Source: Paenibacillus auburnensis
GTDB lineage: Bacteria; Bacillota; Bacilli; Paenibacillales; Paenibacillaceae
NCBI RefSeq assembly: GCF_927798115.1
Contig: NZ_CAKMMG010000001.1
Coordinates: forward strand, 1,922,001 to 1,986,000
Direction: 5' to 3'
DNA: 64,000 nt
Position 1 is the stretch's first letter. Each line of letters begins with the position of its first letter. The position numbers and the translations under genes are program-made. Shown here piece after piece: positions 28,328-38,243 of the stretch. The notes under the pieces were generated by a model. The model made no database searches. It had not been told where the DNA came from and worked only from the letters and a program-made list of their open reading frames with translations.

Positions 28328-29158
28328 TTAACCTTTTACGCTGCCTGCCGTTACACCTTCAATTATTTTCTCCTGCAAAACAGCATAGATTATGACTACC
28401 GGCAGTACGCTGTAGACAATCCCGGCAGACATTTGCGCATAGTTCATCTGGTACTGATCACGAAATTGAACCATTCCCACCGGAAGCGTACGCAGCTCAT
28501 CGTTCGAGAGAAAATAGTTAGCCAGCAAAAATTCATTCCAATTTCCCAGGAAATTGACTATGAATACTGTAACCATGGCGGGAACCGTCAGAGGTACAAT
28601 AATCTTAGCAAAGATACCTGGAGCCTTCAACCCATCCATTACCGCTGCTTCCTCAATTTCACTGGGCAGGGAACGCATAAAGGCGGCCAGAATGATAATC
28701 GTAAACGGGATTGCATTGGCAATATAAGGGATAATCAGCGCCCAGTGCGTATTCAAAATATGCAGCTTCCGTACAATCGTATAGATCGGCAGCATCAGCG
28801 CATTATTCGGAATCAGCATCCCGATCAGCACCAGCGAAAACAGGATCGTATTCCATTTGCCCTGGCGCATCCGCGTGACCGCAAAGGCAAACATCGAAGC
28901 CAGCAGGATCGATACTACCGAGGCCAGGACCGAAATGTACAAGCTGTTAAAAAAGTACGTGCTGATCTTAGCGTTGACCCACGCCTCTACATAGTTGTTA
29001 AACACGAATTCCTTCGGGATACCGAATGGATTCAGGGCGATCGAGTTATTGTCCTTCTTCACGGAGGAGAAGAGCACGAACAAGAACGGAAACAGAACCA
29101 CTAAAAGATAGCCGAGCAGCGCGATGTGGGGGAGACTTTTTTTCAAGGTACGCGGCAT
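28328..29158 (-). CDS. Sugar ABC transporter permease (MalG type)
   Basis: 276-residue CUT1 permease with six membrane helices and the EAA motif region (LPSEIEEAAVMDGLKAPGIFAKIIVPLTVP). Its ATG overlaps the stop of the previous permease gene (ATGA-type junction). No ATPase gene accompanies it; in related bacteria a shared MsmX-type ATPase serves such permeases. Confidence 0.9.
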   Translation of the reverse strand: MPRTLKKSLPHIALLGYLLVVLFPFLFVLFSSVKKDNNSIALNPFGIPKEFVFNNYVEAWVNAKISTYFFNSLYISVLASVVSILLASMFAFAVTRMRQGKWNTILFSLVLIGMLIPNNALMLPIYTIVRKLHILNTHWALIIPYIANAIPFTIIILAAFMRSLPSEIEEAAVMDGLKAPGIFAKIIVPLTVPAMVTVFIVNFLGNWNEFLLANYFLSNDELRTLPVGMVQFRDQYQMNYAQMSAGIVYSVLPVVIIYAVLQEKIIEGVTAGSVKG

Positions 29159-30042
29159 CAGTATTCAATCCTTTCACTACGCCGGTTAAACAGCAGCTGA
29201 TAAAGTGCCGTAACGATAAGCGTAAATACGAAGATTAGGACCGCAATGGTATTGCCGTACCCGTATTTAAAATTGGTGATAGCATATTTAATCATATAGG
29301 TGGCCATGACTTCAGTGGAGCCAGCCGGTCCGCCTTTGGTCATAACGATGACAATATCGGCAGCCTTCATGGCCCCGGCGATGGAGAGCATAATCACCAC
29401 CGAAATAATCGGTACAATCAGCGGCAGAGTAATGCGGGTAGCCCGCTGAAAGCCGGTAGCGCCATCAATCGCCGCTGCCTCGTCAAGCTCACCGGGTATA
29501 GAGAGAATGGCCGCCAGCACCATGACGATGTAGAATCCGGTCCACTGCCAGGCATTTGTAATCAGAATAGACAGCATGGCAAATCGCTCATCCGACAGCC
29601 AATATATTGGCTCCACTCCGAATAGCCCCAGCAGTTTATTGAACAGTCCGATATTAGGCTCATAAATAAAACCCCACAGAATACCGATTACTGCTGTGGA
29701 CATGATGGAAGGCATAAATACGGCTGTTTTATATAAACCTTTGAGCTTCTTCACATTGGCAATCAATAAGGAGAAAAAGACGATCAGTGGAACCTGTATA
29801 AATACGGAGAAGAGGATGAACCAGCCGTTATTCTTCACTGAGACCCAGAAGCGTTCATCGCCGAGCGCCTTCTTGAAATTGGTTAGACCGGTATATTTGA
29901 CGGTATCCGATACGCCGTTCCAGCTGGTGAAGCTATAATAGATTGAACTGAAGATTGGATAGATGAAGAATACAAAAAATAATGTAAGTGCCGGAATAAC
30001 GAACAGGATGAAAATCAAGGGGTTTTTGAGTGCTTTATTCAT
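29158..30042 (-). CDS. Sugar ABC transporter permease (MalF type)
   Basis: 294-residue CUT1 permease, six helices, EAA loop IPGELDEAAAIDGATGFQRATRITLPLIVP. The ATG at 30042 has GGAGGT four bases upstream; the longer frame to 30129 would run over the hairpin. It follows the solute-binding gene after a hairpin that may lower permease expression. Confidence 0.9.
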   Translation of the reverse strand: MNKALKNPLIFILFVIPALTLFFVFFIYPIFSSIYYSFTSWNGVSDTVKYTGLTNFKKALGDERFWVSVKNNGWFILFSVFIQVPLIVFFSLLIANVKKLKGLYKTAVFMPSIMSTAVIGILWGFIYEPNIGLFNKLLGLFGVEPIYWLSDERFAMLSILITNAWQWTGFYIVMVLAAILSIPGELDEAAAIDGATGFQRATRITLPLIVPIISVVIMLSIAGAMKAADIVIVMTKGGPAGSTEVMATYMIKYAITNFKYGYGNTIAVLIFVFTLIVTALYQLLFNRRSERIEY

Positions 30043-30090
30043 GACTACCTCCGATAGCTTTGACATCTGGAAAAAATTAGGCCGGAGTGT

Positions 30091-30124
30091 AAAAATGTAC
30101 CCTGGAGCAAGCACCAGGGTACAT
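30091..30124 (-). terminator. Hairpin between solute-binding protein and permease genes
   Basis: ATGTACCCTGG (30095-30105) pairs with CCAGGGTACAT (30114-30124), eight-base loop, then TTTTT on the minus strand. Its position suggests partial termination that gives more binding protein than permease. Confidence 0.7.
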
Positions 30125-30139
30125 TTCATTGGCTGCTGC

Positions 30140-31543
30140 TTACTCCACCGCTGCGTTCGCTTCTTCCTGAACCTTCTGCAGCGCTTCGCCCATCTTCTCA
30201 GGTGTAGTCTGACCGCCGATCAGCTTCTGAATTTGAATATTGCTGATTTCGGTCGTTACATCCGCCTGTACCAGAGAGTCGAACGCCGGGAAGGAAGACT
30301 CCGAGCTGTTCAGCACCGCCACAATTTCACTCATCAGATCATCAGTGATGTTCTTGTTCAGCACCGCCTGATCAATCTTCATCGCCGGAAGCACACCGTC
30401 TTCCACCAATCCGCGCAATTGCATTTCTTCATTGTACATATTCTTGATAAACGACTTCACTGCAGCGAGTTGACGTTCGTCTTCACCTGCGGAAGCAGAG
30501 AAGCCATAGCCGTTGTTCACATCACGCATCAGGGCCGTCTGATCGCCTACCCCGCCTTCAACCGCAGGGATATTGAAGAAACCTACTTTACCGATCAGTC
30601 CTTCGCCGGATTGACCAGGCTTGAATACCGATGATTTCCAGGTTCCGTCATACATCAGGATCGCTTCACCGCTGGTGAACTGGGTCGTATATTCAGCATA
30701 CTCGAACCCGAGCTCGCCTTTTTTGAAGTAGCCTTTGTCGACCCATTCCTTGTATTTGGCGAACCCTTTTACAACGTTCGGATCATTCCACTTCGCTTCA
30801 CCCGTGGCAAACTTCGCTGTAACATCCGGACCGGCATACCGGGACCACAGGTGGTTAGCTAGCATCAACGGTACCCAACCGGCTTTGGACGCGCCAGCCA
30901 TTGGCACTTTGCCATCCGCCTTAATGTCAGCCAGCTGCTGTTCCAGTTCAGCGAAGGTAGTTGGAGCTTTCCAGCCCTTGCTTGCATAATATTCTTTATT
31001 ATAGAAGAATCCTTCACCCGAACCGCCAATAGGCAATCCGTAGATTTTGCCTTCATAAGTAAAAGGATCCAGATTGGAGAATTTGTCCTTGATACCAAGC
31101 TCTTCGAGGATCGGGGTCAGATCAAGCAGTTTACCTTCTTTTGCATAGATCTTGGAATCAGGGCTGCCGAACAGGTCAAAAATTTCCGGCGGATTGCCGG
31201 CGGCCATTTCACCGCGCAGCTTTTCTTTGCGGTTCACATCCGAATCCACACCATCGAGCTTGAAGGTCAGACCCGGTACCTCTTCCTGCACCTTGCCGAC
31301 TACATCTTCCAGAATCGCCAGACGCTTCTGTTTGTCTGCACCTACCTGAGTATGGCGGATCGTCATTTCAAAAGGCTCTGTGTTTGCTGGCTCTTCTGTA
31401 GCCGGGGCATTGGTTGCAGCAGTTCCACTGTTAGTTGCAGCGGCTTCGCCATTGTTGCCTGCATTATTATTATTTCCGCAAGCAGTTAGTAGTGCTGAGG
31501 TGACAAACATTAGGGACAAGAGCATGGTTATACTTTTTCTCAT
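30140..31543 (-). CDS. Sugar ABC transporter solute-binding lipoprotein
   Basis: 467 residues, family 1 extracellular binding protein. Signal peptide with lipobox LTAC (Cys22), then a low-complexity Asn/Ala/Thr linker and the periplasmic-type binding fold starting MTIRHTQVGADKQKR. Substrate unknown. First gene of the operon. Confidence 0.9.
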   Translation of the reverse strand: MRKSITMLLSLMFVTSALLTACGNNNNAGNNGEAAATNSGTAATNAPATEEPANTEPFEMTIRHTQVGADKQKRLAILEDVVGKVQEEVPGLTFKLDGVDSDVNRKEKLRGEMAAGNPPEIFDLFGSPDSKIYAKEGKLLDLTPILEELGIKDKFSNLDPFTYEGKIYGLPIGGSGEGFFYNKEYYASKGWKAPTTFAELEQQLADIKADGKVPMAGASKAGWVPLMLANHLWSRYAGPDVTAKFATGEAKWNDPNVVKGFAKYKEWVDKGYFKKGELGFEYAEYTTQFTSGEAILMYDGTWKSSVFKPGQSGEGLIGKVGFFNIPAVEGGVGDQTALMRDVNNGYGFSASAGEDERQLAAVKSFIKNMYNEEMQLRGLVEDGVLPAMKIDQAVLNKNITDDLMSEIVAVLNSSESSFPAFDSLVQADVTTEISNIQIQKLIGGQTTPEKMGEALQKVQEEANAAVE

Positions 31544-31593
31544 TACGGGTGACCCTCCCTGTTTAATGATTTATGATTTCCCTTACAACTCTT

Positions 31594-31713
31594 ATTATAG
31601 AAAACAGACATTGTAATCGTAAGGTTAAGATTCATCTACAATAGGGATAAAAACCTCTAATGTAAGCGAATACAACAGTATTTAGTCACATATTAAGTTA
31701 TATTTAGTGACAT
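31594..31713 (-). promoter_or_regulatory. Upstream control region of first ABC operon
   Basis: A TATAAT (31594-31599) with a weak -35 (TTACGA, 17-bp spacer). Further upstream is a cre-like site TGTAAGCGAATACA (31661-31674; 13 of 14 consensus positions). Then comes a pair of 13-bp direct repeats TATTTAGTCACAT and TATTTAGTGACAT at 31679 and 31701, 22 bp apart. CcpA and an AraC-type regulator are the expected binders. Confidence 0.6.
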
Positions 31714-31811
31714 AATATTAAAGATACAGTGAAATCACAACTCGTTTTTGTCATAAAACCTATACACAATGAGGGCTACCTCTACATATACACCCTTAAC
31801 CTGACAACAAA

Positions 31812-31852
31812 AAGCCGCCCCCCAGTATATTAGCTACTGTTAGGAACGGCTT
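31812..31852 (-). terminator. Terminator of pflA
   Basis: AAGCCG (31847-31852 on the complement) pairs with CGGCTT, then TTTTTG follows on the minus strand. The loop is long. Confidence 0.6.
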
Positions 31853-31867
31853 CCTTCAAATCAATCA

Positions 31868-32608
31868 TTACTTTACCAAAGCTGTCTCTTGACGTCCTTC
31901 TTCAATCAGCCGGTAAGCGCGCTGCACTTCCTCTTCTGTCGGTGAAGGTACACCTTCAAGCTCATAGGGACGGCCAAGCACTTCCCATTTATAGATCCCC
32001 ATCTGGTGATAAGGCAGGATTTCAAACTTCTCAACACCGTTCAGGGTTCCGATGAACCGGCCAAGATTCAGCAGGTCTTCTTCCTTGTTATGAATGCCGG
32101 GAACGTAAACGTGGCGGATCCACATTTTACGGTTATGATCAGATAACCAGCGAGCCAGTCTCAACGTACGGTCATTGGATTTACCTGTCAGCTTGATATG
32201 AGCTTCATCATCAATATGCTTCAGATCCAGCAGCACCAGATCCGTTACATCTAACAGATCAGTAATCTTATCGCCTTCGTTATACCCGTTTGTATCGAGT
32301 GTTGTGTGCAGGTTCCAGCGTTTCTTTACTTCCGTAAACAATTGCTTCACGAAATGTGCCTGGAGTGTAGGCTCACCGCCTGAAACGGTAAGTCCGCCTC
32401 CTGAAGAACGGTAATAGTTCAAATAAGGCTCAATTTCTGAGAGTACATCTTCGATACTCATTTCTTTACCTTCGTTAAGACCCCAGGTATCCGGGTTATG
32501 ACAATATTGGCACTTCAATAGGCAACCCTGCATAAAAAGAACAAACCGGATACCAGGCCCGTCCACGGTCCCAAAGGTTTCTAAGGAATGTATGTGTCCA
32601 TTAGCCAT
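31868..32608 (-). CDS. pflA: Pyruvate formate-lyase activating enzyme
   Basis: 246-residue radical SAM enzyme that installs the glycyl radical on PflB under anaerobiosis. Cluster motif CLLKCQYC (Cys-x3-Cys-x2-Cys) near residue 30, followed by the SGGEPTLQ motif. Downstream of pflB by 137 bases. Confidence 0.96.
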   Translation of the reverse strand: MANGHIHSLETFGTVDGPGIRFVLFMQGCLLKCQYCHNPDTWGLNEGKEMSIEDVLSEIEPYLNYYRSSGGGLTVSGGEPTLQAHFVKQLFTEVKKRWNLHTTLDTNGYNEGDKITDLLDVTDLVLLDLKHIDDEAHIKLTGKSNDRTLRLARWLSDHNRKMWIRHVYVPGIHNKEEDLLNLGRFIGTLNGVEKFEILPYHQMGIYKWEVLGRPYELEGVPSPTEEEVQRAYRLIEEGRQETALVK

Positions 32609-32665
32609 ATGATGACATCCTTTCGAAATAAAACTTTAAATTTTAATGAATTTTAAGCAAGATTT

Positions 32666-32690
32666 TACCGCTCTTGGAACAAGAGCGGTA
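32666..32690 (-). other. Perfect hairpin between pflB and pflA
   Basis: TACCGCTCTTG and CAAGAGCGGTA form an 11-bp perfect stem with a three-base loop. Neither strand has a T-run directly after it, so it looks like an mRNA processing or stabilising hairpin rather than a terminator. Confidence 0.6.
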
Positions 32691-32745
32691 TCACCTTGCA
32701 GCTATTGCATTGTATAAGCGTAACTGCGGTAAGCAGTTAATTTAA

Positions 32746-35007
32746 TTACATTGCACCGTGGAAAGTACGGTTGATAACATCGAGTTGTTGTTCACGAGTC
32801 AGCTTGATGAAGTTAACAGCATATCCGGATACGCGGATTGTCAATTGTGGATAGTTTTCTGGGTGCTCCATAGCATCCATCAATTGTTCGCGGGCAAATA
32901 CGTTAACGTTCAAGTGGTGACCTTTGCTGCCGAAGTATCCGTCCAGCATCGATACCAGGTTGGATTTACGTCCTTCTTCTTCTTTACCAAGTGCTTTAGG
33001 CACGATAGAGAAGGTGTTGGAGATACCATCCAAGCTATCTTCGTACGGCAGTTTAGCTACAGAGCTCAAGGAAGCCAAAGCGCCTTTTTTGTCGCGTCCG
33101 TGCATTGGGTTTGCACCTGGTGCGAACGGTTCGCCTTTTTTACGTCCATCAGGAGTTGTACCTGTTTTCTTACCGTATACTACGTTCGAAGTGATAGTCA
33201 GTACCGATTGTGTCGGCAGAGCATCACGGTATGCATGGTGTTTGCGGATCATAGTCATGAACGATTCAACCAGTTCCACTGCAATGCTGTCAACAGCATC
33301 ATCATTGTTACCGTAGCAAGGGAATTCGCCTTCAGTTTCGAAGTCAACCGCGATACCTTGTTCGTTACGGATCACTTTAACTTTTGCATGTTTGATTGCA
33401 CTCAGGGAGTCAGCGGTAACAGACAGACCGGCAATACCACAAGCCATAGTCCGCAGAATATCGCGGTCATGCAGAGCCATTTCGATACGTTCGTAGGAAT
33501 ATTTATCGTGCATGTAGTGAATGACATTCAGTGTGTTCATGTAAGTCTTAGCCAGCCACTCCATCATCGGTTTAAAACGTTTCATTACTTCGTCGTATTC
33601 AAGATATTCAGAAGTGATGCGTGGATATTCAGGTCCTACTTGAGCACCGGATTTTTCATCCACACCGCCGTTGATTGCATACAGCAGAGCTTTTGCAAGG
33701 TTAGCGCGGGCTCCGAAGAATTGCATTTGTTTACCGATACGCATTGCGGATACGCAGCAAGCGATACCGTAGTCGTCTCCGTAGATTGGACGCATCAAAT
33801 CGTCATTTTCATATTGAATTGAGCTGGTTTCGATGGAAACCTTCGCACAATATTTTTTGAAGCCTTCAGGCAGTTTTTCAGACCACAGTACAGTCAGGTT
33901 TGGTTCTGGTGCTGGTCCCAGATTGTACAGGGTGTGCAGGAAGCGGAAGCTGTTCTTAGTAACGCGTGTTGTTCCGTCTACGGACATACCGCCGATGGAT
34001 TCTGTAACCCAAGTTGGGTCACCGCTGAACAGTTCGTTATAGTCAGGCGTACGCAGGAATTTCACGATACGCAGTTTCATGATGAAATGGTCAACCAGTT
34101 CTTGTGCTTGTTCTTCAGTCAATGTACCTTCAGCGATATCGCGTTCAACATAGATATCAAGGAAGGAAGATACACGTCCAAGGGACATTGCAGCACCGTT
34201 TTGTTCTTTGATTGCAGCCAGGTAACCGAAGTATACCCATTGGAAAGCTTCTTTAGCGTTGTTTGCAGGCTTGCTGATATCCATGCCGTGCATTTGTGCC
34301 ATTTGTTTCAATTCGCTAAGTGCACGAATTTGTTCGGAAATTTCTTCACGAAGACGGATAATGTCATCTGTCAGAGAATCCACTTCAAGGTTTGTAAGAT
34401 CTTGTTTCTTTTCTTTGATCAGGAAGTCAATACCGTAAAGTGCTACGCGGCGGTAGTCACCGATAATACGGCCACGGCCATAAGCATCTGGAAGACCAGT
34501 GATGATACCGGCTTTACGAACGGCTCTCATTTCGGATGTATATGCATCAAATACGCCTTGGTTATGCGTTTTGCGGATGTTCGTGAACATTTCAACGATG
34601 TTTTGCGGAAGTTCGAAGCCGTATGCTTTGGTAGCATCGATCATCATCTTGATTCCGCCAAAAGGTTGAATAGAACGTTTGAAAGGAGCATCTGTCTGAA
34701 CACCGACAATTTGTTCTTTGTCCTTGTCGATGTAACCAGGCTGGTGGGATACGATTGTAGATACAGTATTAACATCTACATCAAGTACGCCGCCGTTAGC
34801 AATTTCTTGCTTGGTCATTTCAGAAACAATTTTCCAAAGTTCTGTTGTGTTATGTGTAGGACCTGCAAGGAAATCTTCCTTACCTACATAAGGATTGATG
34901 TTCTTCTCGATAAAATCATTTACATTTACTTTCTTGGACCATTTACCTTTTGCAAAACTTCTCCAACCGGACTTTACTTCTTGTACATCTTTTTCAATCA
35001 CCGACAT
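32746..35007 (-). CDS. pflB: Pyruvate formate-lyase
   Basis: 753 residues, full length. Converts pyruvate and CoA to acetyl-CoA and formate in anaerobic fermentation. Active-site cysteine pair in [14 protein letters not shown] and the glycyl radical residue Gly728 in RVSGYAVNF near the C-terminus. ATG at 35007 has GGAGGG upstream. Two Fnr-like boxes lie at 35177-35213. Codon use is biased towards few codons, as expected for a very highly expressed gene. Confidence 0.97.
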   Translation of the reverse strand: MSVIEKDVQEVKSGWRSFAKGKWSKKVNVNDFIEKNINPYVGKEDFLAGPTHNTTELWKIVSEMTKQEIANGGVLDVDVNTVSTIVSHQPGYIDKDKEQIVGVQTDAPFKRSIQPFGGIKMMIDATKAYGFELPQNIVEMFTNIRKTHNQGVFDAYTSEMRAVRKAGIITGLPDAYGRGRIIGDYRRVALYGIDFLIKEKKQDLTNLEVDSLTDDIIRLREEISEQIRALSELKQMAQMHGMDISKPANNAKEAFQWVYFGYLAAIKEQNGAAMSLGRVSSFLDIYVERDIAEGTLTEEQAQELVDHFIMKLRIVKFLRTPDYNELFSGDPTWVTESIGGMSVDGTTRVTKNSFRFLHTLYNLGPAPEPNLTVLWSEKLPEGFKKYCAKVSIETSSIQYENDDLMRPIYGDDYGIACCVSAMRIGKQMQFFGARANLAKALLYAINGGVDEKSGAQVGPEYPRITSEYLEYDEVMKRFKPMMEWLAKTYMNTLNVIHYMHDKYSYERIEMALHDRDILRTMACGIAGLSVTADSLSAIKHAKVKVIRNEQGIAVDFETEGEFPCYGNNDDAVDSIAVELVESFMTMIRKHHAYRDALPTQSVLTITSNVVYGKKTGTTPDGRKKGEPFAPGANPMHGRDKKGALASLSSVAKLPYEDSLDGISNTFSIVPKALGKEEEGRKSNLVSMLDGYFGSKGHHLNVNVFAREQLMDAMEHPENYPQLTIRVSGYAVNFIKLTREQQLDVINRTFHGAM

Positions 35008-35149
35008 GCTAAATCCCTCCATTTATATTTATATTATTTGTAGAGATCGCGGGCTTGAAGGTTAATCCCGTGTCTCGTGATCCCAAAGATATGGTTGTTA
35101 TAAATTTCACAATCGCGACTTCATATCCGGGAACGTTGTTTATATAAAC

Positions 35150-35214
35150 ATTTTAGTTTATTTTCTCAAAAAGGACTGTGACAAATATCACCTTTCCGGT
35201 GATATTTGTCACTA
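35150..35214 (-). promoter_or_regulatory. pflB promoter with two Fnr-like boxes
   Basis: A perfect 15-bp inverted repeat GTGACAAATATCACC / GGTGATATTTGTCAC (35178-35192 and 35198-35212) contains two TGTGA-N6-TCAC-type boxes with centres 21 bp apart. A TAAAAT hexamer at 35150-35155 puts the proximal centre at about -41.5. The hairpin could also end adhE transcription. Confidence 0.72.
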
Positions 35215-35267
35215 CCATCTAGTCCCATATTAACCTTTAAACTTGTTTTTTGCTAAGCAATCGCCAA

Positions 35268-37889
35268 TTATACGTCGAATCTTCCGTAGAATGCGTTGCG
35301 GTATACATCAGCCAGCTCAGTTACCAGCGGCAGTTTAGGGTTGGCAGTAGTACATTGGTCTTCAAATGCACGGTCAGCCAGGTAATCTACACGCGATTCG
35401 AAATCCTTAGGATCGAAGCCAAGCGCCGAGAACGACTCTTCGATACCGAGTTTTTTGTTCAGATCGCGGATTGCATTGATCAGGCTAGTTACGCCTTCTT
35501 CAGTAGTGCGGGCCGGCAATCCCAGAATGCGGGCGATTTCGGCATAACGCTCGTCAGCTACGAAGTGCGAATATTTAGGGAACGAAGCGAACTTCGTAGG
35601 TTTTTTGGCATTGTAACGGATAACGTGCGGCATCAGGATGGCATTGGTACGACCATGTGCTGTGTGGTATTGACCGCCCCATTTGTGCGCCAAGCTGTGG
35701 TTAATGCCCAGGAATGCATTAGCAAATGCCATACCAGCGAGTGTCGATGCGTTATGCATTTTTTCACGAGCCAGTTTGTCGCCAGTCAGTGCCGATTTTT
35801 CCAGGTACTGGAATACCAATTGAATTGCTTTGATTGCCAGACCATCGGAATAGTCACTAGACATTACAGATACATAAGCTTCAATTGCATGTGTCAATAC
35901 GTCCATACCGGTATCAGCAACAGCAGTTCTAGGCAAGCTGTATACAAACTCTGGATCAACGATCGCAACATCTGGAGTCAGCTCATAATCAGCCAATGGG
36001 TATTTAGTATTGTTGCCAGTTGTCTTGTCAGTAATAACTGCGAACGGAGTTACTTCCGAACCTGTACCCGATGTTGTTGGGATTGCAACGAATTTCGCTT
36101 TGTTGCCCAGCTCAGGGAACTTGTAGACGCGTTTGCGGATATCCATGAATTTCTGTTTCAATCCGTCAAAGTCAGCATCTGGGTGTTCATAGAACAACCA
36201 CATTCCTTTTGCAGCATCCATTGGGGAACCGCCGCCGAGTGCGATGATACAGTCCGGTTGGAATCTGTTCATCATAGCAGTACCTTTTTCAACAGTAGTA
36301 GTCGATGGATCCGGTTCAACTTCCGAGAACACTTCGATAGCTACAGGTGTTTGGCGTTGACGCAGGTAGTGCTCTACTCTTTCAACATAACCCAGTTTAA
36401 CCATCATAGGGTCCGTGATGATTGCTACACGGCTGATGTTAGGCATTTTAGTCAGGTACTGTGTGGATCCTTTTTCAAAGTAAATTTTGTCAGGTACTTT
36501 AAACCATTGCATATTCACGGTACGACGGTTCACCCTTTTCACGTTGATCAGATTGATTGCAGTAACGTTCTGCGATACCGAGTTGCGTCCATAAGATCCG
36601 CAGCCCAGGGTAAGCGAAGGGATATTCGTATTGTAAATGTCGCCGATGGCGCCATGTGTCGAAGGCGAGTTCACAAGAATACGTCCTGTTTGCAGGCGGT
36701 TCGAGAACTTCATGATAACTTCTTCGTTGTTGGAGTGGATAGCCGAGCTGTGGCCCATGCCGCCAAATTCAACGATTTCTGCAGCGCGTTCGATACCTTG
36801 GTCTGCATTTTTAACTTTGTAGCAAGCCAGAACCGGGCTGAGTTTTTCAGCAGACAGCGGATATTTAGTGCCTACGCCTTCGATTTCAGCTACCAGAATC
36901 TTAGTACCAGCCGGAACCTGAATACCGCACATTTCAGCGATTTTCACTGCCGATTGACCTACGATTGCTGGGTTGACTGCGCATTTTTCAACGTTCATTG
37001 CGCCGTTTGTCAGCTTAGCAGCTTCATCTTTGTTAACGAAGTAGCAGCCATTCGCGATCATTTTCTTTTTCACTTGGTCAAAGATTGCTTCTTCAATAAT
37101 AACGGCTTGCTCGGAAGCACAGATCATACCATTGTCAAAGGTTTTGGAAAGGATGATGTCTGTTACGGCTTGATCGATGTTAGCACTCTTCTCGATGAAG
37201 GCAGGAACGTTACCAGGACCTACGCCGAGTGCCGGTTTGCCGCAGCTGTAAGCTGCTTTAACCATTGCCGATCCGCCGGTTGCCAGGATCAGTGCAACAT
37301 CAGGATTGTTCATCAGTGCGTTTGTTTTGTCCATAGTAGGAAGTTCAATCCATTGGATGAAGTTCTCAGGTGCACCAGCTTTTACGCCTGCATCATGAAG
37401 GATTTTGGCTGCTGCAGCACTACACTCTTGCGCTGATGGATGGAAACCGAATATAATAGGGTTACGTGTCTTAGCGGCGATCAGTGCTTTAAACATCGTG
37501 GTGGATGTTGGGTTGGTTACCGGTGTGATACCCATTACAATTCCGACTGGTTCAGCAATCTTCTGGAAGTTGTCATAAGTGTTATCTTCAATAACGCCTA
37601 CTGTCTTGTCGTACTTAATTCCGTGCCAGATATATTCAGTTGAGAAGATATTCTTCGTAATTTTGTCTTCGTATACTCCGCGTCCTGTTTCTTCGACGGC
37701 CAATTTCGCCAAGTACATATGTTTGTCGAGACCTGCCAACGCCATTGCATGAACGATTGTGTTAACCTGCTCTTGATCTAGCTCCATGAACGCATCCAGG
37801 GCTTTCTTTGCTTTATCCACCAAAGTCTGAATATACTCTTCAGCGGTGGTTTGTTTCACTTGGGCGGCGACTTCGTTTTTAACTGCCAT
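35268..37889 (-). CDS. adhE: Bifunctional acetaldehyde-CoA / alcohol dehydrogenase
   Basis: 873 residues. The N-terminal half is a CoA-acylating aldehyde dehydrogenase (catalytic Cys in NGMICASEQAVI). After a linker near residue 440, the C-terminal half is an iron-type alcohol dehydrogenase (GGGSPMDAAKGMW, HSLAHKWGGQYHTAHGRTNAILMPHVI with metal-binding His). It reduces acetyl-CoA to ethanol and reoxidises NADH. Codon use matches pflB. Control region: 37938-38021. Confidence 0.97.
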   Translation of the reverse strand: MAVKNEVAAQVKQTTAEEYIQTLVDKAKKALDAFMELDQEQVNTIVHAMALAGLDKHMYLAKLAVEETGRGVYEDKITKNIFSTEYIWHGIKYDKTVGVIEDNTYDNFQKIAEPVGIVMGITPVTNPTSTTMFKALIAAKTRNPIIFGFHPSAQECSAAAAKILHDAGVKAGAPENFIQWIELPTMDKTNALMNNPDVALILATGGSAMVKAAYSCGKPALGVGPGNVPAFIEKSANIDQAVTDIILSKTFDNGMICASEQAVIIEEAIFDQVKKKMIANGCYFVNKDEAAKLTNGAMNVEKCAVNPAIVGQSAVKIAEMCGIQVPAGTKILVAEIEGVGTKYPLSAEKLSPVLACYKVKNADQGIERAAEIVEFGGMGHSSAIHSNNEEVIMKFSNRLQTGRILVNSPSTHGAIGDIYNTNIPSLTLGCGSYGRNSVSQNVTAINLINVKRVNRRTVNMQWFKVPDKIYFEKGSTQYLTKMPNISRVAIITDPMMVKLGYVERVEHYLRQRQTPVAIEVFSEVEPDPSTTTVEKGTAMMNRFQPDCIIALGGGSPMDAAKGMWLFYEHPDADFDGLKQKFMDIRKRVYKFPELGNKAKFVAIPTTSGTGSEVTPFAVITDKTTGNNTKYPLADYELTPDVAIVDPEFVYSLPRTAVADTGMDVLTHAIEAYVSVMSSDYSDGLAIKAIQLVFQYLEKSALTGDKLAREKMHNASTLAGMAFANAFLGINHSLAHKWGGQYHTAHGRTNAILMPHVIRYNAKKPTKFASFPKYSHFVADERYAEIARILGLPARTTEEGVTSLINAIRDLNKKLGIEESFSALGFDPKDFESRVDYLADRAFEDQCTTANPKLPLVTELADVYRNAFYGRFDV

Positions 37890-37937
37890 CTCCCTCGTCC
37901 TCCTGTCAATTTTTAGGTTGTTTTTCTCTACACATTT

Positions 37938-38021
37938 ATCTTATCACATCCTCCTCGTCTTGTATAGTGAATTCTTTCACAAAGTATAAAGTTTTTTTGA
38001 TTTGTTTTCAAAGCGCTTTCA
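37938..38021 (-). promoter_or_regulatory. adhE promoter region: Fnr/Rex-like box and cre site
   Basis: TGTGAAAGAATTCACT (37966-37981 on the minus strand) fits both an Fnr box and, extended to TTGTGAA-N4-TTCACTA, a Rex operator. A TAAGAT at 37938-37943 puts its centre near -42. A cre-like site TGAAAGCGCTTTGA at 38008-38021 (13 of 14 positions of TGAAAGCGCTTTCA) lies upstream. Confidence 0.72.
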
Positions 38022-38162
38022 TTCGATCATAATCAGGATTTAATTCCAGTTTTTATAAATTATTTTGGTAATATTTATAATGTAACTCCATGCTGCTTCT
38101 GAAATCCAGGATTCTCCAGGTTCTCAGGGATATGAAATTGCTGCTTTTTGTCTGATATTGGC

Positions 38163-38219
38163 AAACAAAAAACAAGACGAGCTGTTCTCCCGATCCGGAA
38201 GAATGGCCCGTCTTGTTTT
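38163..38219 (-). terminator. Terminator of second ABC operon
   Basis: AAACAAGACG (38169-38178) pairs with CGTCTTGTTT (38209-38218), followed by Ts on the minus strand. Confidence 0.85.
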
Positions 38220-38243
38220 CATTTTTGGTGTTACCAGCGCATT

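Noticed and set aside
32758..35043. Long plus-strand frames (354 and 369 codons) opposite pflB
   Set aside because: Antisense to pflB and without start signals; no protein-like composition.
35250..37436. 728-codon open frame on the plus strand opposite adhE
   Set aside because: It lies fully antisense to a strongly supported gene with biased codons, has no ribosome site or recognisable domains, and the translated sequence is Cys/Phe/His-rich noise.
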